7,079 nt of DNA from Nitrosospira sp. (GCA_030453055.1 JAKDLC010000105.1:1-7079), one strand, 5' to 3'; positions 1-5,997 are shown, counted from the stretch's first letter. Numbers and translations: made by a program. Notes: a model not told the origin generated them from the letters alone.

Positions 1-34
1 CCAAGCTGAGAATGATTCATGGGCATAAAATAAA

Positions 35-335
35 ATGAAGCTGGCCGATAAGCCGGGTTCTGTCGTGGACAATCATTCCTCTAGACGCACGGTTGCCCGT
101 GCGCTCAAGCAACCTACCCGCAGGCTCAGCGAGCAGCGTCATAGCCTGCCTATTTGGTCTTGCTCCAGATGGAGGTTGCCGCGTTTCACCGTAACTCAAT
201 ACGCTCGTCTCTGTGGCCCTATTCCTCGCCTCACGGCGGCCGGCCATTAACCGGCATCCTGCTCTGTGGAGCCCGGACTTTCCTCCCCTTGCTTTTCATT
301 ATTGAAAGGCAAGCAGCGACTGTCTAGCCAGCTTC
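35..335 (-). ncRNA. rnpB: RNase P RNA (M1-type, A class), compact
   Basis: This is the catalytic RNA of ribonuclease P, which removes 5' leaders from precursor tRNAs together with the RnpA protein. On the minus strand the 5' end GAAGCTGGC (327-335) pairs perfectly with GCCAGCTTC near the 3' end (37-45), forming P1. The conserved blocks are present: GAGGAAAGTCCGGGCTCC with its flanks (258-288), GGAGCAAGACCAAATAGG (149-166) and the 3' block ending ACAGAACCCGGCTTA (about 49-82). The P6 pseudoknot can form between GAGC after the first block and GCTC in the P17 loop. P3 closes on an AT-rich loop and P18 (86-103) is a 7-bp stem with a GCAA tetraloop. At about 301 nt it is shorter than the 377-nt E. 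coli RNA because only a short P12 (190-203) is present and I find no P13 or P14. Exact ends are estimated from P1. The short open frames overlapping it are not genes. Confidence 0.96.
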
Positions 336-342
336 GATAGAG

Positions 343-351
343 ATGGTATCA
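343..351 (-). promoter_or_regulatory. Candidate extended -10 promoter of rnpB
   Basis: Read on the minus strand this is TGATACCAT, that is TGn followed by TACCAT, which matches 4 of 6 positions of TATAAT. The hexamer ends 7 nt before the inferred first base of rnpB at 335, the right spacing for a sigma-70 promoter. I see no convincing -35 hexamer at 16-18 bp, which fits an extended -10 promoter. The start site is inferred from the RNA fold, not mapped. Confidence 0.4.
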
Positions 352-422
352 TCAAACCGGACAAACTTTCTATCCTGCCGGAATTTGGATAAATGAGCGG
401 GAATTCCTCAATTTACGAAATA

Positions 423-442
423 TTCGGGTTATTATTCCCGAA
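423..442 (+). promoter_or_regulatory. Inverted repeat in the leader of the lipoprotein gene
   Basis: TTCGGG (423-428) and CCCGAA (437-442) form a perfect 6-bp inverted repeat around an 8-nt AT-rich loop, ending 20 nt before the ATG at 463. It could be an operator half-site pair or a small mRNA hairpin upstream of the ribosome-binding site. No U-run follows it, so it is not a terminator for this strand. The rest of the 336-462 interval holds the rnpB promoter and nothing else I can identify. Confidence 0.25.
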
Positions 443-462
443 CCGCACCATTGGTGGAGTGT

Positions 463-936
463 ATGAACCGTCGCATATTGCTTATTTCGACGTTGGCTCT
501 CATCCTTCTCGGATGCGCAACAGTTGAACCGCACGGACCGCTCCGGATATCGGTTGCGGGAATCGAGCCGCTGGAGGGGAAAGGTATGGAGGCGCGCTTC
601 GCGGTTCAACTCAGGGTTCAGAATCACAGTGACGCGCCGCTCGAATACGACGGCGTCGCGCTCGATCTGGATTTACGCGGAACATCCTTCGCGAGCGGGG
701 TAAGTAATCAGCGTGGCGCCATACCCCGCTTTGGAGAGACGGTAATCATGGTGCCGGTAACCGTTCCCGCGACGGCAATCATCCGTCATGTCTTTGGGCT
801 GGCCACCGGCGATCGTACCAGGGTCGACTACCGGGTGACCGGTCAACTGGGTGGACCGGCATTCGCCAGCGGGAGGCGCTTCGACTCCAAGGGGGAAATT
901 ACGTTGCCGGTCATGCCACCGGAGAACGCACGCTGA
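463..936 (+). CDS. LEA14-like (WHy domain) outer-membrane lipoprotein
   Basis: A 157-residue protein of the LEA type 2 family. Residues 1-18 form a lipoprotein signal: NRR, a hydrophobic stretch, then a lipobox Leu15-Leu16-Gly17-Cys18 whose Cys18 would be acylated. Ala at +2 rather than Asp suggests sorting to the outer membrane. The rest, about residues 26-150, is one beta-rich WHy/LEA14 domain, with the typical start PLRISVAGIEPLEG, a VQNHSDAPLEYDGVALDLDL segment and a final strand region. ATG at 463 is preferred over in-frame TTG 451 and GTG 454 because it starts right at the signal peptide and follows GGAG (456-459), although the spacing of 3 nt is short. The biological role of these bacterial proteins is poorly defined; a link to envelope or desiccation stress is only suggested by the family name. 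It is divergent from rnpB and converges with pyrE. Confidence 0.85.
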   Translation: MNRRILLISTLALILLGCATVEPHGPLRISVAGIEPLEGKGMEARFAVQLRVQNHSDAPLEYDGVALDLDLRGTSFASGVSNQRGAIPRFGETVIMVPVTVPATAIIRHVFGLATGDRTRVDYRVTGQLGGPAFASGRRFDSKGEITLPVMPPENAR

Positions 937-955
937 ATACAATCATTCTTTTGAC

Positions 956-985
956 GGTTGACTCCGCTTCGGTTGACTCGCTTCG
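956..985. repeat. Imperfect 15-bp tandem repeat between convergent genes
   Basis: Two adjacent copies, GGTTGACTCCGCTTC (956-970) and GGTTGACTCGCTTCG (971-985), differ by a one-base indel. They lie in the 99-bp space between the ends of the lipoprotein gene and pyrE. I found no convincing rho-independent terminator for either gene in that space: the possible stems (for example ATGG/CCAT around 998-1010) are short and lack a proper T-run on the correct side. Confidence 0.5.
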
Positions 986-1035
986 ACACCTGCAAGCATG
1001 GTTTTGCCATTGGCCTACCAGTTTTTTCAGGTCAA

Positions 1036-1677
1036 TCATGCGGCGCCGTATCGCGCACGATAGTTTTCCATCGCGCGAACATTGTGCATCAGATGCTTTC
1101 GCTCCTGGAGGTAATTTGTAATGTCGTTCAGATTGACGATGCTGGTAACCTGGATCCCATATGCACGATGAATTTCCTGCGTAGCCGAAAGCTCCGCATC
1201 GCCCCGCTCCATCCGGTCCAGGGCTATGATGACTCCACCAGGTATCGCGCCGGAAACGCGAATATGACAAACCGATTCACGCACTGAAACACCAGCGGAA
1301 ATAACGTCGTCCACGATCAATACGCGTCCGGCAAGCGGCGCACCAACGAGATTCCCGCCTTCGCCATGGTCTTTCACTTCCTTGCGATTGAAACAGAAAG
1401 GATAGTTATAGCCTCTCTCGGCCAGAGCAATGACGATGGCGCTGACCAGCGGAATTCCTTTGTAGGCAGGACCAAACAACATGTCAAACGGAAGCTGGGC
1501 GGCAAGAATAGCTTTGGCGTAAAATTGACCCAGCTTTCGCAGAGAGTCGCCGTCGTTGAATAATCCGGCATTGAAAAAATACGGCGACAGCCGCCCGGCC
1601 TTGGTTTTGAATTCACCGAAGCACAGCACGTTACGGCTGATGGCAAACTCGATGAACTCTTGCCGGAAATCGGGCAT
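1036..1677 (-). CDS. pyrE: Orotate phosphoribosyltransferase
   Basis: A 213-residue cytoplasmic enzyme that joins orotate and PRPP to give orotidine 5'-monophosphate, the fifth step of UMP synthesis; E. coli PyrE is the same length. Visible landmarks in order: FKTKAGRLSPYFFNAG (23-38, with Lys26 and the Phe-Phe-Asn that cradle orotate), GPAYKGIPL (69-77), FNRKEVKDHGEGG (96-108, the flexible catalytic loop) and the PRPP-binding motif VDDVISAGVSV (122-132). That motif differs from the usual DDVITAGTA at two Thr positions (Ser127, Val130). The ATG has no clear Shine-Dalgarno sequence. The gene is divergent from the nuclease gene with 26 bp between start codons, and a TATAAT sits on its strand inside the neighbour. 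PyrE beside an ExoIII/Crc-family gene is also the arrangement I recall from Pseudomonas (crc-pyrE). Confidence 0.96.
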   Translation of the reverse strand: MPDFRQEFIEFAISRNVLCFGEFKTKAGRLSPYFFNAGLFNDGDSLRKLGQFYAKAILAAQLPFDMLFGPAYKGIPLVSAIVIALAERGYNYPFCFNRKEVKDHGEGGNLVGAPLAGRVLIVDDVISAGVSVRESVCHIRVSGAIPGGVIIALDRMERGDAELSATQEIHRAYGIQVTSIVNLNDITNYLQERKHLMHNVRAMENYRARYGAA

Positions 1678-1703
1678 GGCTATGACAAATCGGAAAAATA
1701 GAC

Positions 1704-2477
1704 GTGAGAATTATAACGCTTAACCTGAATGGCGTGCGCTCCGCCGCCGGCAAAGGGTTTTTTCGATGGCTGCCAACACAGCGGGCGGACATTGTATGCG
1801 TGCAAGAACTGAAAGCGCAAGCGATCGACATCACCGGCGAAATGGCCTCCCCTGGCGGCTATCATGGTTCTTTCCATTGCGCGGAAAAAAAAGGATACAG
1901 CGGGGTGGGGGTTTACAGCCGGCGCAAACCGGATAACATCATAGAAGGTTTAGGCATCCCGGAAATCGATGCGGAAGGACGCTTTCTACGCGCTGACTTT
2001 GGCCCACTGAGCGTGGTATCGATCTATTTTCCTTCCGGCTCCAGCGGCGAACACCGGCAAGCCGCCAAATTTTTATTCCTGGAGCGATTTCTCCCCATGC
2101 TCAAAAAACTCGCGGATTGCGGCAGGGAGATCATATTATGCGGAGACTGGAATATTGCTCACAAGGAAATCGACCTGAAAAACTGGCGTTCCAACCAGAA
2201 AAATTCCGGCTTTCTGCCGGAAGAGCGCACCTGGCTCACCGGGGTTTTCGACGAGCTTCGATTTGTCGATGTCTTTCGGCGAATCAACCCGGAGCCTGAG
2301 CAATACACATGGTGGTCCAATCGAGGGCAGGCCTGGGCCAAGAATGTGGGATGGCGCATTGACTATCAGATTGCTACGCCGGAGATTGCCGGTAAAGCGA
2401 CTGAAGTTTCGATTTATAAGGCGGAGCGTTTTTCCGATCACTCGCCGCTTACCATCGACTATGACTACCGCTTATGA
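1704..2477 (+). CDS. Exonuclease III family protein (catalytically intact, Crc-like)
   Basis: A 257-residue member of the endonuclease/exonuclease/phosphatase fold, most likely an AP endonuclease and 3'-5' exonuclease of base-excision repair. All expected catalytic positions are present: Asn7 (LNLNG), Glu35 (VCVQE), Tyr108 (IYFPSG), Asp148 and Asn150 (GDWN), Asp220 (WRIDY) and Asp245-His246 (FSDHSPL). Translation starts at GTG, with GGAAA (1692-1696) 7 nt upstream; the product begins MRIITLNLNG exactly as family members do. Several stretches, such as KNWRSNQKNSGFLPEERTWL (159-178) and the terminal DHSPLTIDYDYRL, resemble my recollection of Pseudomonas Crc more than E. coli XthA, and Crc also lies next to pyrE. 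Crc has lost the nuclease residues; this protein has not. I therefore leave xthA versus a Crc-type name open. ampG follows 76 bp downstream and may be cotranscribed. Confidence 0.92.
   Translation: MRIITLNLNGVRSAAGKGFFRWLPTQRADIVCVQELKAQAIDITGEMASPGGYHGSFHCAEKKGYSGVGVYSRRKPDNIIEGLGIPEIDAEGRFLRADFGPLSVVSIYFPSGSSGEHRQAAKFLFLERFLPMLKKLADCGREIILCGDWNIAHKEIDLKNWRSNQKNSGFLPEERTWLTGVFDELRFVDVFRRINPEPEQYTWWSNRGQAWAKNVGWRIDYQIATPEIAGKATEVSIYKAERFSDHSPLTIDYDYRL
1710..1715 (-). promoter_or_regulatory. Candidate pyrE -10 box inside the nuclease gene
   Basis: The minus strand reads a perfect TATAAT here, within codons 3-4 of the divergent nuclease gene. Initiation about 7 nt further on would give a pyrE leader of roughly 25 nt. 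No good -35 hexamer is present at 17 bp, so this rests on the -10 match and its position. With 26 bp between the genes a promoter overlapping coding sequence is unavoidable. Confidence 0.4.
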
Positions 2478-2553
2478 CCCTGAACCGGGTGGTCGACAGC
2501 TCACCCTGTGTTTTGCGGGTTAGCACCCCCAATCGAATGGCAGACTTAGGATA

Positions 2554-3942
2554 ATGCCCGCTGCCCTATCCGGCTGGCTGCATGCTTTTCGCATTTACAC
2601 GCATCCACGCGTGCTGGGGATGCTGTCACTGGGCTTCTCCGCCGGGCTGCCGCTGTTATTGGTGCTGGGCACGCTGTCATTCTGGTTGCGGGAAGCGGGG
2701 ATAGACCGCTCCACCATCGGCCATTTGAGCTGGATCGGGTTGGCTTATGGCTTCAAATGGATGTGGTCGCCGCTGGTGGACCGCTTACCATTGCCGCTAT
2801 TAACCCGATCATTGGGGCGGCGACGTGCGTGGCTGTTGCTGTCGCAAATCGTTATCCTCATCGCACTGGCCGGTATGGCCAGCACCGATCCGCTCGAAAA
2901 CCTGACGTATACGGTTTTTTTTGCCCTCGCTGTCGCCTTCGCTTCCGCCACTCAGGATATCGCGCTGGACGCCTATCGAATCGAAGCCGTAGCACCGAAG
3001 CTCCAGGGGGCCATGGCCGCCACTTATCAGGCAGGGTATCGCGTGGCGATGATTCTCGCTTCCGCCGGGGTCCTGTGGATAGCGGCAGCGGTAGACCCTT
3101 CGGAGGCTACGTACGACTATGCGCCCTGGCGTACCGCCTATCTGGCGATGGCTGCCTGCATGGCGGTGGGCGTTATCACCACACTTATCATCCGCGAGCC
3201 GGAAGTTCCCGTCACTCGCCTTATTTCAGAAAACGAAGACTACGCCCGCACAGCCATTGCACATTGGAATCTGAATGCGCGGCTCACGCACCTGTTGGCT
3301 TGGCTCTATGGAGCACTGGTAGCGCCTTTTCGGGATTTTATCGTGCGTCATGGCCGGCAGGCTTTGCTGATTCTCGCATTGATCGCCATTTACCGCATCT
3401 CGGATGTCGTAATGGGCGTGATGAGCAATCCCTTTTATGTGGATATGGGTTACACCAAAGACGAGGTGGCGACGGTATCCAAGGTCTATGGAGTCATCAT
3501 GACCATCGCCGGCGCGGCCATAGGCGGGGTACTCACGGCAAAAATCGGCATCATGCGTACGCTGTTTCTGGGAGCGGTGTTGTCGGCGGCGACCAATTTG
3601 CTATTTGTCTGGCTGACTGGACGCGGACACGACGTGACTGGCCTGATATTTACCATCTCTGCCGACAATCTATCGGCCGGGATCGCTTCATCCGCGTTCA
3701 TAGCCTATCTTTCCAGTTTGACCAATTCCGCCTATTCGGCCACGCAATATGCGCTGTTCAGTTCGGTGATGCTATTATTGCCGAAATTCATCGCCGGATT
3801 CAGCGGCGACTTCGTCGACGCATACGGTTACGCCAGCTTTTTTACCTGCACGGCGTTACTCGGTCTCCCGGTATTGGTATTGGTATGGTTGGCCGGGCGG
3901 GCGAGATTTGAGACCAGGGATTTCCCCTCGGATCACAAATGA
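2554..3942 (+). CDS. ampG: AmpG-family muropeptide permease (MFS)
   Basis: A 462-residue inner-membrane transporter of the major facilitator superfamily. AmpG imports GlcNAc-1,6-anhydro-MurNAc peptides from the periplasm for cell-wall recycling; in bacteria with AmpR/AmpC it also controls beta-lactamase induction. Family signatures: LGFSAGLPLLLVLGTLSFWL (26-45, first helix), FKWMWSPLVDR (67-77), GRRRAWLLLSQ (88-98), SATQDIALDAYRIE (131-144), the SDVVMGVMSNPFYVDMGYTK segment (283-302) and NSAYSATQYALFSS (391-404). About 12 or more hydrophobic helices are visible, with a long polar cytoplasmic linker near 214-270. It is somewhat shorter than E. coli AmpG (491). The assigned ATG follows AGGA (2548-2551) by only 2 nt, unusually close, but the next Met lies within the first membrane helix. 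The 76-bp upstream gap shows no terminator, so readthrough from the nuclease gene is possible. It ends 11 bp from the convergent metW. Confidence 0.92.
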   Translation: MPAALSGWLHAFRIYTHPRVLGMLSLGFSAGLPLLLVLGTLSFWLREAGIDRSTIGHLSWIGLAYGFKWMWSPLVDRLPLPLLTRSLGRRRAWLLLSQIVILIALAGMASTDPLENLTYTVFFALAVAFASATQDIALDAYRIEAVAPKLQGAMAATYQAGYRVAMILASAGVLWIAAAVDPSEATYDYAPWRTAYLAMAACMAVGVITTLIIREPEVPVTRLISENEDYARTAIAHWNLNARLTHLLAWLYGALVAPFRDFIVRHGRQALLILALIAIYRISDVVMGVMSNPFYVDMGYTKDEVATVSKVYGVIMTIAGAAIGGVLTAKIGIMRTLFLGAVLSAATNLLFVWLTGRGHDVTGLIFTISADNLSAGIASSAFIAYLSSLTNSAYSATQYALFSSVMLLLPKFIAGFSGDFVDAYGYASFFTCTALLGLPVLVLVWLAGRARFETRDFPSDHK

Positions 3943-3953
3943 TGCCCATGTCG

Positions 3954-4565
3954 TTATTTCTGTCGTTCAAATCGATAAAACGCCAGCATTCCCAGGAGAT
4001 TGGGCAGAAATGTGACCGGATGATCTCCATTCATTACCCGGCGCTCGAGAATGCGTGCGCCATGCTGGCGGCAAAATTCTTCAAAATCGCCAAGCGTACA
4101 GTTGTGAATGTTGGGTGTATCGAACCACTGATAGGGGAGCGTTTCCGAAACCGGCATGTGGCCTAACATAACCTGCAGACGATTTTTCCAGTAACCGAAG
4201 TTGGGGAACGACACGATACCTTCCTTGCTTACCCGCAGCATTTCCTTGACGATGTTCTCGGTATTTTTTACTGCCTGCAAGGTTTGCGAGAGAACTACGT
4301 AATCGAATGATCCCGACTCGAAACTTAGCAGTCCCGATTCCAGATCGCTCTGAATCACATTCACCCCATTATTGAAACACGCCAGAACATTGGCGTCGTC
4401 AATTTCAACACCATAGCCACGGACATTACGTGCATCGCGCAAAAAACGCAGCAGCGAACCATCGCCGCAGCCAAGATCGAGTACTTTCGCACATGGCCTC
4501 ACCCACGCGGCAATCGCGGCAAAATCGGGTCGAGAGGCAGTGGTTGGCATGGCAAGTGTATTCAT
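3954..4565 (-). CDS. metW: MetW, methionine biosynthesis protein
   Basis: A 203-residue class I SAM-methyltransferase-fold protein that is the regular partner of MetX in proteobacteria and supports homoserine acylation; a methyl transfer reaction has not been established for it as far as I know. It shows RPDFAAIAAWV (12-22), the SAM-loop motif VLDLGCGDGSLL (28-39), the acidic strand end GVEIDD (52-57), DYVVLSQTLQAV (88-99) and the MetW-specific stretches SFPNFGYWKNR (119-129) and LPYQWFDTPNIHNCTLGDFE (143-162). Start choice: ATG 4565 follows AGGA with 2 nt spacing; ATG 4550 (Met6) has no visible ribosome-binding site but would give a length closer to typical MetW N-termini. metX lies upstream on the same strand, separated by an unusual 284-bp repeat-filled gap, and the upstream AGGA belongs to that repeat. 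Confidence 0.93.
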   Translation of the reverse strand: MNTLAMPTTASRPDFAAIAAWVRPCAKVLDLGCGDGSLLRFLRDARNVRGYGVEIDDANVLACFNNGVNVIQSDLESGLLSFESGSFDYVVLSQTLQAVKNTENIVKEMLRVSKEGIVSFPNFGYWKNRLQVMLGHMPVSETLPYQWFDTPNIHNCTLGDFEEFCRQHGARILERRVMNGDHPVTFLPNLLGMLAFYRFERQK

Positions 4566-4566
4566 T

Positions 4567-4610
4567 ATCCTGAATCCGGCAGTCGTACCGCGGAGGAGTA
4601 CGCAGTTTTT
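4567..4610. repeat. Second copy of the element's left end, abutting metW
   Basis: This 44-bp stretch is a degenerate direct repeat of 4611-4654. Both begin ATCCT-AATCCGG, pass through AGT and end in a GCRGTTTTT block, with one gap and about a dozen substitutions. It begins one base from the metW start codon, and on the minus strand it ends CAGGATAATG, so it supplies the only purine-rich site ahead of metW. It may be a remnant of an older insertion into which, or beside which, the larger element inserted. Confidence 0.6.
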
Positions 4611-4612
4611 AT

Positions 4613-4848
4613 CCTAAATCCGGTAGTTGGACGGGGTGAAGTGTGCGGTTTTTGGGGTGCAGGGCAAGGCGCAACGACGCGGAATGGTCGTTCCATTCCA
4701 AGGAGTTGCAACGCCGCCATGCGCCACAAAAACTGCGCAATCCACCCCGTAGCGGGCCTCACCCGGAAGTGAGCGTCAAATAATACGAAATATTGGTATT
4801 AATCATAGTACTGATCTATTTAATGAGCGGTCAACTATCGGATTTAGG
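4613..4848. mobile_element. MITE-like non-coding element between metX and metW
   Basis: This 236-bp segment is bounded by inverted copies of CCTAAATCCG (4613-4622 and 4839-4848). The similarity continues inward as CCTAAATCCGRTAGTTG, so the 23-bp ends 4611-4633 and 4828-4850 match at 19 of 23 positions when one is reversed. Just outside are identical TTTAT pentamers (4608-4612 and 4849-4853), a candidate target-site duplication; the right copy contains the metX stop codon. The interior is a 120-bp near-palindrome (4631-4750) followed by an AT-rich tail (about 4776-4827). No credible coding sequence is present, so it would need a transposase in trans. Because metX and metW are normally adjacent, the gap itself supports insertion. 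AT-rich pentamers can match by chance, and I could not test for other genomic copies. Confidence 0.6.
4631..4750. repeat. Large imperfect palindrome (hairpin or cruciform)
   Basis: Arms 4631-4687 and 4693-4750 are about 57 bp each. They share ACGGGGTG at the base, a GTTTTTG block, a GGC-rich middle and a perfect GGAATGG/CCATTCC tip around the 5-nt loop TCGTT (4688-4692), with scattered mismatches and small gaps between. In a metX-metW transcript it would fold into one long hairpin. The T5 and A5 runs lie inside the arms rather than after the stem, so it is not a standard rho-independent terminator, though it may hinder transcription or block exonucleases. Confidence 0.8.
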
Positions 4849-4849
4849 T

Positions 4850-5977
4850 TTATATAACAACGGTGTCCATATAAGCCCGCATCAGCTTGTGATAGTGCTG
4901 GTCCTCCATCAGGAAAGAATCATGACCATGGCTGGAACTGATTTCCGCATAACTGACATTCAACTCGTTATCCAGCAATGATTTGACAATGGCGCGCGAG
5001 CGCTCGGGCGAAAAACGCCAATCGGTGGTAAACGACAATACCAGGAAATTTGCTTTGGCGGCACGGAATGCCGCACTCAAGTCATTGTTGTGCTGGAGGG
5101 CAGGGTCAAAATAATCCAGCGCCTTGGTCATTAGCAAATAAGTGTTGGCATCAAACTGATCGGCGAATTTATCTCCCTGGTAACGTAAATAGGATTCGAT
5201 TTCGAATTCCACGTCGAAACCGAACGCCAGCGCGCCGTTACGCAACTCTCGTCCGAATTTCGCGGCCATCGCGTCGTCCGACAAATAGGTAATGTGCCCC
5301 AGCATGCGGGCAAGCCGTAAACCTCTGCGCGGCACGACGCCATGAGAATAGTAATCCCCACCGTGGAAGTCCTGGTCGGTAATGATGGCTTGGCGCGCCA
5401 CGTCGTTGAACGCGATATTCTGGGCGGTCAACTTGGCGGCGGCGGCGATGACCAGCGCATGGCGCACCCTTTCCGGAAAATCGAGTGTCCATTGCAACGC
5501 CTGCATCCCGCCAAGGCTGCCACCCGCCACTGCGGCGAATTGTTCGATGCCAAGATGATCCGCCAGCCGTATCTGGGTTTCCACCCAGTCTTCCACAGTC
5601 ACCATCGGAAAATCCGCACCGTAACATTTTCCGGTCTTTGCATTGATGCTGGCGGGCCCGGTGGAACCGTGACAGCCGCCAAGGTTATTCACCCCCATCA
5701 CAAAAAACTTGCGTGTATCGATGGATTTACCCGCACCGATCATGTTATTCCACCACCCTGTGCTCTTGGGACTGCCGGCATAAAAGCCCGCCAAATGATG
5801 GTTACCGGAGAGCGCATGGCATACCAGCACGGCGTTCGATTTGGCCGCGTTGAGTTCGCCGTAGGTTTCATATACCAACTCGTAATTTTCGAGTACGGCG
5901 CCGCTCCTCAAGTACAGCGGCTTATCGAAGCGCACACTTTGCGGAACGACAATGTCAATTGAACTGGAATCCTGCAT
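4850..5977 (-). CDS. metX: Homoserine O-acyltransferase MetX (probably succinyl type)
   Basis: A 375-residue alpha/beta-hydrolase-fold enzyme that acylates homoserine with an acyl-CoA, the first committed step of methionine synthesis. The catalytic triad is visible as Ser154 in [12 protein letters not shown] (152-163), Asp319 in TTDWRFSP and His352 in SSHGHDSFL. Other family landmarks are [10 protein letters not shown] (34-43), [12 protein letters not shown] (53-64) and [20 protein letters not shown] (97-116). The GGCHGSTGP and [11 protein letters not shown] versions, and the partnership with MetW, resemble proteobacterial MetX enzymes that use succinyl-CoA (metXS) rather than acetyl-CoA; this is inference. 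The ATG lacks an evident Shine-Dalgarno sequence, but the N-terminus fits the family. The gene starts 20 bp after ptsI ends, which suggests cotranscription or translational coupling. Its stop codon coincides with the edge of the repeat element. Confidence 0.95.
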   Translation of the reverse strand: MQDSSSIDIVVPQSVRFDKPLYLRSGAVLENYELVYETYGELNAAKSNAVLVCHALSGNHHLAGFYAGSPKSTGWWNNMIGAGKSIDTRKFFVMGVNNLGGCHGSTGPASINAKTGKCYGADFPMVTVEDWVETQIRLADHLGIEQFAAVAGGSLGGMQALQWTLDFPERVRHALVIAAAAKLTAQNIAFNDVARQAIITDQDFHGGDYYSHGVVPRRGLRLARMLGHITYLSDDAMAAKFGRELRNGALAFGFDVEFEIESYLRYQGDKFADQFDANTYLLMTKALDYFDPALQHNNDLSAAFRAAKANFLVLSFTTDWRFSPERSRAIVKSLLDNELNVSYAEISSSHGHDSFLMEDQHYHKLMRAYMDTVVI

Positions 5978-5997
5978 TACGATAGGGTGATCAGCTA

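Noticed and set aside
17..250. Short open frames on both strands at the left edge
   Set aside because: They fall inside the RNase P RNA gene, whose conserved blocks explain the sequence.
2478..2553. GGGTG/CACCC stem after the nuclease gene as a terminator
   Set aside because: The stem is only 5 bp with a 10-nt loop and no T-run follows, so it does not support termination before ampG.
2757..3911. A 384-codon open frame on the plus strand inside ampG
   Set aside because: It lies in another frame of the well-supported AmpG gene, its product is rich in Arg, His, Ser and Gly without membrane segments or a known motif, and it has no own ribosome-binding site. It is a by-product of codon bias.
3943..3953. 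A shared bidirectional terminator between ampG and metW
   Set aside because: The 11-bp gap and the adjoining gene ends show no GC-rich stem with flanking T-runs.
4565..4762. A 65-codon minus-strand open frame between metX and metW
   Set aside because: It is made of the palindromic repeat, contains no motif, and its last codons overlap the metW start. Non-coding repeat structure explains the region better.
5342..5962. A 206-codon plus-strand open frame opposite metX
   Set aside because: It is fully antisense to metX, which has an intact catalytic triad. The predicted product has no recognisable domain.
5978..5997. A methionine-responsive riboswitch or MetJ-type box ahead of metX
   Set aside because: Only 20 bp separate metX from ptsI, too little for a SAM riboswitch, and no repeated AGACGTCT-like boxes are seen.
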